A stretch of 6,055 bases of DNA, from assembly GCA_043746555.1 (NCBI GenBank), contig JAYTQU010000087.1:1-6055 (forward strand), written 5' to 3'. This DNA comes from CAZQYC01 sp043746555 (GTDB lineage: Bacteria; Pseudomonadota; Gammaproteobacteria; Steroidobacterales; Steroidobacteraceae). Of the stretch, positions 1 to 4,046 are shown piece by piece. A model generated the notes under the pieces. It made no database searches. It was given only the letters and a program-made list of their open reading frames with translations, and was not told the DNA's origin. Within the stretch, counting starts at the first letter, position 1. Every line of letters starts with the position of its first letter. The position numbers and the translations under genes were made by a program.

Positions 1-152
1 TCAAACGTGGCACCCGAGAGGTCTAGGCTACCGTTAACACTAACATCAACATTTCCCGCCGAATCCGTGATATCGATTATCACCGTCGCATCTGCCGCCA
101 TCGGCCCGACTAGCAGCGCAGCAGCCACAATTCCGAGAATCTTAAATTTCAT
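1..152 (-). CDS. N-terminal part of a secreted protein, probable PEP-CTERM surface protein (3' end outside the window)
   Basis: Only the first 50 codons are visible; the gene runs off the left edge. The start is ATG at 152, preceded by a good ribosome binding site (GGGAGAG, 166-160, 7 bases away). Residues 1-22 form a classic Sec signal peptide: a KFK start, a hydrophobic core rich in A, L and V, and a likely signal peptidase cut after ADA (residues 20-22). The mature start, TVIIDITDSAGNVDVSVNG followed by SLDLSG, resembles the opening I know from many PEP-CTERM proteins (a VIDIT-type strand, then a 'sGNV.v..sGsldLsg' pattern). Those proteins are exported, sorted by an exosortase through a C-terminal PEP motif and helix, and linked with exopolysaccharide and floc formation. 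The diagnostic C-terminus is not in view, so the family call is inference. The sigma-54-type promoter upstream fits the known regulation of PEP-CTERM genes. An unrelated secreted protein remains possible. Confidence 0.6.
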   Translation of the reverse strand, partial: MKFKILGIVAAALLVGPMAADATVIIDITDSAGNVDVSVNGSLDLSGATF

Positions 153-202
153 TTTCTATCTCTCCCGTTTGATCGAATTTGCACAATCGTTTCTCAACTT
201 GT

Positions 203-220
203 GATTCCCGGTTCGGAATC
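203..220 (-). repeat. Short inverted repeat in the predicted leader of the PEP-CTERM-like gene
   Basis: Perfect 6-bp arms GATTCC (203-208) and GGAATC (215-220) flank a 6-base loop. The dyad lies 51 bases upstream of the ATG at 152 and about 30 bases downstream of the start of transcription predicted from the -24/-12 promoter, so it would fall in the mRNA leader. It could be a small leader hairpin or a protein-binding dyad. No function is shown. Confidence 0.35.
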
Positions 221-257
221 CGCTGCCGCATGCCGCCGATATGTTGCGCAGTACCGA

Positions 258-273
258 AGCAAATTCAGTGCCG
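258..273 (-). promoter_or_regulatory. Sigma-54 (RpoN) type -24/-12 promoter
   Basis: On the minus strand the sequence reads C-GGCAC-T-GAAT-TTGCT. It matches the RpoN consensus TGGCAC-N5-TTGCW at every position but the first. The invariant GG (272-271) and GC (260-259) are separated by exactly 10 bases, the spacing RpoN requires. Transcription would start near 247, giving a leader of about 95 bases before the ATG at 152. RpoN promoters need an enhancer-binding activator; in PEP-CTERM/exosortase bacteria the PrsK/PrsR pair is known to act with RpoN on such genes. No activator gene is in the window, so the link to PrsR is inference. Confidence 0.6.
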
Positions 274-275
274 CT

Positions 276-295
276 ATTCATTTACCTTTATGAAT
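276..295. repeat. 20-bp dyad just upstream of the -24 element
   Basis: ATTCATTTACCTTTATGAAT has perfect 6-bp arms (ATTCAT 276-281, ATGAAT 290-295) around 8 bases. It begins 3 bases upstream of the -24/-12 element as drawn. Activators of sigma-54 promoters usually bind dyads 80-150 bases upstream, so this one is unusually close. It may be an operator, part of a broader control region, or chance in an AT-rich patch. Confidence 0.3.
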
Positions 296-376
296 CCACT
301 GCTTGCAGAAGCCTAGAGCCTCGGCCATTTCTCGAAATGTAAGCCGTTTCGACAGTCCTTTGCGGTTACTCGCCTT

Positions 377-876
377 CTAAGTCGCCGGTTGCAAGATCGT
401 GACGTGATGGCAACGCTGTGGTTTGCCGCTCGCGCTTTCATATAGTTTGCGGTTGTCGAACCAATGATCGGCACCGTCCAACTTGATGCGCGTTGTGTGG
501 CGCAGCCAACCGACATAGTTCCATCCGAGTTTGACCACCGCGCGAAACCACGGACTGCGAAAGCCCGCATCGGTCGCGATGATCGGCTTGCTGTCGGTGG
601 GCAGTAATCTTTGCAGCTGTTTCAGAAAAGCTTTCTCTGCGCGCGGCGTCCCCAACTGCAGTTGCGGATACACTTGTTCAAGTTCCGTGAGCGTCCGACC
701 ACCGACGGGAATGCCGGCGCGCAACACGTGCGAGCGATTGTCGTCTCGCAACTCGGACCAATCGATCACAATCTGATTTTCGTTAGTGATCCTGTTACGA
801 AAAGTGACGCCTGGAGCAATTCAATCCTGTTTCCGTCGCCGTTCTCAACATAACAAGATGCTGTTCGGCAGGTGAG
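377..876 (-). pseudogene. Remnant of an IS4-family (IS10-like) transposase
   Basis: The main open stretch (820-377) encodes a block aligning well with the IS10 transposase core: IDWSELRDD, VLRAGIPVGGRTLT, AFLKQLQRLLP, PIIATDAGFRSPWF, LGWNYVGWLRH. The first catalytic Asp (in IDWS) and the second (in TDAGF) are 64 residues apart, the same as D97 and D161 of IS10. The third catalytic residue, the Glu of the C-terminal YREK region about 130 residues later, is absent: the frame ends at TAG 379-377, and the short in-frame tail beyond it also stops. Upstream, a different frame (876-769) reads ASLFVTGSLTKIRL, which lines up with the IS10 stretch just before VDWS; a lost base near 770 would rejoin the two frames. 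I see no terminal inverted repeats or target duplication. It is a dead fragment lying between the PEP-CTERM-like gene and the SRPBCC gene. Confidence 0.8.
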
Positions 877-927
877 TTAGGAAAATGTCGAATCACCGAA
901 AAGCCACGTCGCAAATTCATGACAGAT

Positions 928-955
928 TGTTCGAAAGCGAATCGCGCTTTAGAGT
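928..955 (+). promoter_or_regulatory. Weak candidate sigma-70 promoter for the SRPBCC gene, overlapping a dyad
   Basis: TTGTTC (928-933) and TAGAGT (950-955) are 16 bases apart and match the -35 and -10 consensus only partly (3-4 of 6 each). The spacer is largely a perfect inverted repeat, AAAGCG (934-939) and CGCTTT (945-950), which could be an operator site. The start codon at 989 lies about 27 bases beyond the predicted start of transcription. This is tentative. Confidence 0.25.
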
Positions 956-988
956 TGCGCGGCAAAACTAACAACACAACAAGTCGGC

Positions 989-1447
989 ATGATTAAGTTA
1001 TCGAGTTCCATTTACATCAATTCACCTGCGCGCATAGTTTGGGCCAAGCTGGCCGAACTAGAAAACATTCAGCTATGGGTAGACACCATCGCCACTGCCA
1101 AGTGCCACGGCGATCGACTGCAAGGCGTTGGCGTGCAACGTGTCTGCACGTTCAAGAATGGCATCAAGGTGACCGAGCGCTTCACCGCCTGGCATGAAGG
1201 CGAATCGTTCACGTATGAAGGCTCGGGTATGCCGCTCGTCAAGCTCGCACGCAACACGTGGTCGGTATTTCCGACCGAAGAACAGCAATGTTTGCTGGTG
1301 AGCGAAGCAGAGGTAGAGCTTAGCGGCGGATGGCTTGGCAAAATGCTAGACCCAGTAATGAACATTTGGATGAGACGTATGGAACCCACTTCGCTCGCCG
1401 GCTTTAAGCATTGGATCGAAACGGGAACGAATCACCGGGTCCCATAA
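989..1447 (+). CDS. SRPBCC-family protein (polyketide cyclase/dehydrase-like, ligand-binding fold)
   Basis: A complete 152-residue protein, the usual size for a single START/Bet v1-type (SRPBCC) domain. The first strand and helix, IYINSPARIVWAKLAELENIQ (split here only by eye), carry the family's typical 'i.i.aPa..VW..l.d.e....W' pattern. Residues after 45 alternate as antiparallel strands (GVGVQRVCTFKNG, VTERFTAWHEG, SFTYEGSGMP), and a long C-terminal helix near residues 119-144 closes the fold. Members bind hydrophobic ligands or act as cyclases, but no catalytic residue can be assigned and the substrate is unknown. There is no signal peptide, so the protein is probably cytoplasmic. The ATG at 989 has only a weak ribosome binding site. 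The gene is read alone, converging on the hydrolase gene, and I see no operon partner. The family call rests on the pattern, not on a search. Confidence 0.7.
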   Translation: MIKLSSSIYINSPARIVWAKLAELENIQLWVDTIATAKCHGDRLQGVGVQRVCTFKNGIKVTERFTAWHEGESFTYEGSGMPLVKLARNTWSVFPTEEQQCLLVSEAEVELSGGWLGKMLDPVMNIWMRRMEPTSLAGFKHWIETGTNHRVP

Positions 1448-1453
1448 CTCAAG

Positions 1454-1475
1454 CCCGGCACCGGTGCACTTTTTT
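1454..1475 (+). terminator. Weak candidate terminator of the SRPBCC gene
   Basis: Directly after the stop, a G+C-rich patch contains the self-complementary decamer GCACCGGTGC (1458-1467), followed within two bases by a run of six T (1470-1475). The stem would be only 3 bp once a 4-base loop is allowed, so the hairpin is poor. The T-run and its place in a convergent gap make termination plausible but not certain. Confidence 0.3.
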
Positions 1476-1498
1476 GCTTCTACGACACTGCTTCTACG
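1475..1498. repeat. 10-bp direct repeat in the convergent gap
   Basis: TGCTTCTACG occurs at 1475-1484 and again at 1489-1498, with a 4-base spacer. The second copy ends at the base before the hydrolase stop codon (TGA on the minus strand, 1501-1499). It looks like a small local duplication with no assigned role. Confidence 0.6.
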
Positions 1499-2602
1499 TC
1501 ACTTAGCAGGGAGATCTAAGCCATGAACGAGATCCAGCAATTCTTTAAGGAATAGATCCGTATGGGTATAGATTGCGAAGTGACCACCGGCTTTTAACAG
1601 CACAAACTCCTTTCGAGGCGCAGTGAGCGAATCGACGTACAACTTCGCAAGTTCCGGCGATGTGAAGTAATCGTCGGGTCCGGCAATAACAAACATCGGC
1701 AACGCAAAGTCATGTCCGAGCGATTCCAAGTCGACGGTGGTGAACGGACCGTCGAGCGAATCGCCAAGCAGGCGACTCTTGGTCAGGCGCACGCTTGGTA
1801 ACACTTGCATGAGGTCTTGCAACGAATAGCCCGGCGCATAGCGCGCCGCAATCTGCCCGGCCGCGACAAATGAGTCGACGCCCTCATAGTATGTCGCCCA
1901 CTTCCGCTGTGCGTAGAGAGCGGCGAACGATTTATAGGGAGGAGGACCGGAACTTTCCAGTTCTTTTACCGCCGACTGATTGCCGAACGCTTTGGCTTTA
2001 TCGAGCACGCGCTCGTAGATCGCGGCTTCGTTGCGTTGGAAATTTACGACCTGACCCGCTCCGACATATGCGTAGAAGAGATCAGGGCGCGCCTTCGCCA
2101 TCCGAACGCCAAGCACGGTTCCCCAGGAATGTCCAATCAGAATGAGTTTGTCCTTGTGCAAATGAGTCCTTAAATACTCGGCGAGTTCGAGACCGTCATC
2201 GGTCATTCGATCAATTGTCATGGTCGGTCCGATCGAATCACCGCTGCGTGCAAACGTTTTCCCGGCGCCGCGTTGATCCCACTGAACGACCGTAAAGTCT
2301 TTGGCCCACGGCTTGAACTGTGCGAAATACACTAGATTTGAGGGTTCGGCCGGTCCCCCGTGTAGAAAGAGCACCACAGGATTGTTGCGATCTTGTCCAC
2401 GGATCGTAATCCATTGTTCGATGCCGCCAATCTTGACGAACATGGATTCTTCAATGCCGTTTGCCGATTGAATCGCCAATGCGTCGGCGTTTTGATGTTG
2501 ACGGCAAGCACGGTAGCCAACCAATCCGCCGACAATCACCACAACGAGCCCAACAAGACTCAACAGCGCGATGCCGACTACCTTCCAAATCTTCTTCAAC
2601 AT
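1499..2602 (-). CDS. Membrane-anchored alpha/beta hydrolase, proline iminopeptidase-like (peptidase S33 type)
   Basis: A complete 367-residue protein. Residues 1-7 (MLKKIWK) are basic and are followed by a single strong hydrophobic segment at about 8-30, then a soluble domain. This suggests a protein held in the inner membrane with its catalytic domain outside the cytoplasm, or an uncleaved signal. The domain has the proline-iminopeptidase-type signature: HGGP (81-84, oxyanion region), WDQRGAG (108-114), the nucleophile elbow GHSWG (157-161, Ser159), an acidic residue in GPDDYFTSP (Asp310 or Asp311) and GGHF with His341. The triad is complete, so the enzyme is probably active. It may act on N-terminal prolyl peptides, other peptides or esters; the substrate cannot be read from sequence. 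The ATG at 2602 has a good ribosome binding site (AGGAG, 9 bases upstream). The gene stands alone. Confidence 0.85.
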   Translation of the reverse strand: MLKKIWKVVGIALLSLVGLVVVIVGGLVGYRACRQHQNADALAIQSANGIEESMFVKIGGIEQWITIRGQDRNNPVVLFLHGGPAEPSNLVYFAQFKPWAKDFTVVQWDQRGAGKTFARSGDSIGPTMTIDRMTDDGLELAEYLRTHLHKDKLILIGHSWGTVLGVRMAKARPDLFYAYVGAGQVVNFQRNEAAIYERVLDKAKAFGNQSAVKELESSGPPPYKSFAALYAQRKWATYYEGVDSFVAAGQIAARYAPGYSLQDLMQVLPSVRLTKSRLLGDSLDGPFTTVDLESLGHDFALPMFVIAGPDDYFTSPELAKLYVDSLTAPRKEFVLLKAGGHFAIYTHTDLFLKELLDLVHGLDLPAK

Positions 2603-2695
2603 GCGGCCCCTCTCCTATTCAGTATTCGCACGGATTTCTGACTTCAATTCTACAAATCAAACTTTGAATCAGGTATTGCACGTCGCCATTCACTG

Positions 2696-2715
2696 CTTGC
2701 ATTGTTTACTTGCAT
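2696..2715 (-). repeat. Pair of direct heptamers upstream of the hydrolase gene
   Basis: On the minus strand ATGCAAG occurs twice (2715-2709 and 2702-2696), 13 bases apart start to start and separated by TAAACA. The pair lies roughly 95-115 bases upstream of the hydrolase start codon, a place where a regulator could bind. The spacing is longer than one helical turn. Function is unproven. Confidence 0.3.
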
Positions 2716-2888
2716 GGCCTGACGGCAATTCCAAAATCAACACTTCGGATGGCACGCAAAATGGGGTCACAACTTTTTGTGCACGACTTTCCAATCCTGA
2801 TTGTGCGCCGAGGAATCAAGGCGAATAGGGCGACACCCTCCGACGATGGCAGGATTGAGACGAAAGATGCGCACTTATTCGATCTTCG

Positions 2889-2917
2889 AAAACTCTCCAA
2901 AATCAAGTAAGAGTTTT
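2889..2917 (-). terminator. Candidate terminator of the nrdJ cluster (8-bp perfect inverted repeat)
   Basis: Perfect arms AAAACTCT (2889-2896) and AGAGTTTT (2910-2917) flank a 13-base loop, 28 bases beyond the stop of the small gene that ends the cluster. In the minus-strand RNA the stem ends in UUUU, as in an intrinsic terminator, but the stem is A+U-rich and the U-run is short and part of the stem. The same structure forms on the other strand, so it could act in both directions. Confidence 0.35.
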
Positions 2918-2945
2918 ATCGACAGCCGAGCGAAGCGGAAACAAC

Positions 2946-3173
2946 TCACCCCGCCTTCCTCACCCTCTCCGCAAATTCCTCAACAACAAACGACCCACTC
3001 CACTCGGCAATAGCCTGTTTGATTTGTTGGTCGATGAGGTCGACGGCCTCGCGCTCGCGATGCATGCACGCATGAACTCGCTCTTGCTCTAAGCGCTCAA
3101 CGCGTTGGCGAAGTTCAACCGAGTAGCCACTGGTTTGCGGCTCGGCCCAATTCCTTTTTCGTAGAGCGTTCAC
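2946..3173 (-). CDS. Small hypothetical protein coupled to nrdJb
   Basis: I do not recognise this 75-residue protein. It starts at GTG 3173, one base after the nrdJb stop (TGA 3177-3175), in the overlap-like string TGATGTG. Such tight spacing suggests translation by ribosomes finishing nrdJb; the nearby ATG (3175) is followed at once by a stop and cannot be used. The protein is highly charged. Residues about 18-55 are rich in E, R, Q and L with a heptad-like pattern (ELRQRVERLEQERV, then EREAVDLIDQQIKQAI), suggesting helices or a short coiled coil. It has one Cys and one His pair in HACMH but no clear metal motif, no signal peptide and no membrane segment. As the last gene of the nrdJ cluster it might affect the reductase, but that rests on position alone. 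Coding status is supported by tight linkage and protein-like composition. Confidence 0.6.
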   Translation of the reverse strand: MNALRKRNWAEPQTSGYSVELRQRVERLEQERVHACMHREREAVDLIDQQIKQAIAEWSGSFVVEEFAERVRKAG

Positions 3174-3174
3174 A

Positions 3175-3891
3175 TCAACCGCATTTAGAATCGCCGCAGT
3201 TCAAGCACGTCATGCAGCCGTCCATCATGACGACAGCGGTGGTGCTGCACTTCACGCAGAGCACTGCGCCTTCGGGAAAGCTGCTTTTGGCGAAGGCATC
3301 GGTTTGTTTGTTGCGGGCTTCGAACTCGGCGCGTTTTTCTTCGATGAGCGCTTTACGCGCGTCGTCCATCTCGGAACTTTTGAGAAGACCAATCGATTGC
3401 AAGTGACGTTCGATCACATAGCCGAGTTCGGCAATGATGGACGGCATAAACCGTCCGCCGGATTGCCAATAGCCGCCGCGCGGATCGAACACGGCTTTGA
3501 GTTCGTCGACCAAGAAGGTGACGTCCCCCCCTTTGCGGAACACCGCGGAAATAATTCTCGTGAGCGCCACGATCCACTGGAAGTGGTCGAGGTTTTTGGT
3601 GTTGATGAAAACCTCGAAGGGACGCCGCTGTTCGTGCGGCGTGCCTTCATTTAAGAGCATGTCGTTGATGGTGACGTACATGGCGTGATCCGAGACCGGC
3701 GTTTTGATTTTGTAAGTGCTGCCGATCAGCATGTCGGGACGCTCGAGTTTTTCGTGCATCCAAATCACGTTGTCGTCCTTGCGCATGGCTTCCAATTTCT
3801 TGGCGTTATCGGCGGCCTCGGCCTTGGCAGCCGCTTCACCCGGTTTTTCTACTCGATACTTGGTAATTTTTTTATCGATCTTAATCGTCAT
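3175..3891 (-). CDS. nrdJb: Class II ribonucleotide reductase, NrdJb chain (TSCPD domain plus cysteine-rich tail)
   Basis: This is the second chain of the B12-dependent ribonucleotide reductase, which in some proteobacteria is cut into NrdJa and NrdJb. The product has 238 residues. The first 45 are charged and Lys/Glu/Ala-rich. A TSCPD-type domain covers about 48-165 (ERPDMLIGSTYKIKTP, MYVTINDM, FEVFINTKN, the ISAVFRKGGD turn, ELKAVFDPRGG). A charged helix follows (about 172-198). The last 27 residues carry all six cysteines (212, 215, 226, 229, 232, 237) as CVKC, CMTCLNC and a terminal SKCG, a zinc-ribbon-like tail that in NrdJ enzymes is linked to re-reducing the active-site disulfide. I chose ATG 3891 (MTIKIDKK) because GGAG (3903-3900) sits 8 bases upstream; ATG 3894 is also possible, while GTG 3900 overlaps that site. 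It lies 155 bases after nrdJa and one base before the small gene. Confidence 0.9.
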   Translation of the reverse strand: MTIKIDKKITKYRVEKPGEAAAKAEAADNAKKLEAMRKDDNVIWMHEKLERPDMLIGSTYKIKTPVSDHAMYVTINDMLLNEGTPHEQRRPFEVFINTKNLDHFQWIVALTRIISAVFRKGGDVTFLVDELKAVFDPRGGYWQSGGRFMPSIIAELGYVIERHLQSIGLLKSSEMDDARKALIEEKRAEFEARNKQTDAFAKSSFPEGAVLCVKCSTTAVVMMDGCMTCLNCGDSKCG

Positions 3892-3903
3892 CATCTGCAC
3901 TCC

Positions 3904-3919
3904 AACCGCGTCAGCGGTT
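3904..3919 (-). repeat. Stem-loop at the nrdJb ribosome binding site
   Basis: Perfect 6-bp arms AACCGC (3904-3909) and GCGGTT (3914-3919) with a 4-base loop. In the nrdJ mRNA this G+C-rich hairpin ends right against the GGAG ribosome binding site of nrdJb (3903-3900), so it could slow or tune nrdJb translation, or mark a processed end. Regulation is inference. Confidence 0.45.
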
Positions 3920-3922
3920 ACG

Positions 3923-3936
3923 CGAGCCTAAGCTCG
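3923..3936 (-). repeat. Second small stem-loop in the nrdJa-nrdJb spacer
   Basis: Perfect 5-bp arms CGAGC (3923-3927) and GCTCG (3932-3936) around a 4-base loop. It lies 3 bases from the hairpin at 3904-3919, so the two would stack in series in the mRNA. No T-run follows, so it does not look like an intrinsic terminator. Confidence 0.4.
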
Positions 3937-3962
3937 GGTTAGTCCCCTAGCGTTCTTTGTGA

Positions 3963-4045
3963 AAGTGATGAGCGATCAGTGATGCGTGATGAGGAAGACT
4001 CTTTTTCCTTCTTGCTCATCACCCGTCACCCGTCGCTCGTCACTT
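3963..4045. repeat. Large imperfect hairpin built from heptamer repeats between nrdJa and nrdJb
   Basis: Two 36-base arms (3963-3998 and 4010-4045) are complementary at 29 of 36 positions around an 11-base pyrimidine-rich loop. Each arm is itself a row of four degenerate heptamers: GTGATGA, GCGATCA, GTGATGC, GTGATGA in the left arm, and, read on the other strand, GTGACGA, GCGACGG, GTGACGG, GTGATGA in the right arm. The right arm ends one base short of the nrdJa stop codon (TAA, 4049-4047). In the nrdJ mRNA the structure could shield the end of nrdJa from decay or lower readthrough into nrdJb. No long T-run follows on the nrdJ strand, so a simple terminator is unlikely. Its form suggests a dispersed palindromic repeat of the REP kind. 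Confidence 0.75.
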
Positions 4046-4046
4046 C

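Larger units (their letters stand above)
2603..2945. other. 343-bp gap without a credible gene
   Basis: Open frames exist on both strands (near 2706-2910) but overlap each other, lack ribosome binding sites and resemble nothing I know. On the hydrolase strand the gap must hold that gene's promoter, yet I find no convincing -35/-10 pair. It contains a repeated heptamer (2696-2715), an 11-bp dyad TCAAACTTTGA (2657-2667) about 55 bases before the hydrolase start, and a terminator-like inverted repeat (2889-2917). Confidence 0.5.

Noticed and set aside
7..204. Plus-strand open frame of 65 codons at the left edge
   Set aside because: It is antisense to the signal peptide of the minus-strand gene, which has a good ribosome binding site and a clear export signal.
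795..977. Minus-strand open frame of 60 codons between the transposase remnant and the SRPBCC gene
   Set aside because: No recognisable domain, no ribosome binding site, and it overlaps both the transposase remnant in another frame and the likely promoter at 928-955.
2706..2910. Two almost fully overlapping open frames on opposite strands
   Set aside because: They mirror each other, lack ribosome binding sites and have unlikely protein composition; at most one could be real and neither has support.
3304..3654. Plus-strand open frame of 116 codons
   Set aside because: It lies opposite the TSCPD domain of nrdJb, which is a clear family match.
3898..3900. GTG at 3900 as the start of NrdJb
   Set aside because: It overlaps the GGAG ribosome binding site; ATG 3891 (or 3894) has proper spacing and begins MTIKI, as expected for the family.
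3963..4045. Possible CRISPR or tandem direct-repeat array
   Set aside because: Units are 7 bases, degenerate, without spacers and arranged as two inverted arms, so this is a palindromic repeat and not CRISPR.
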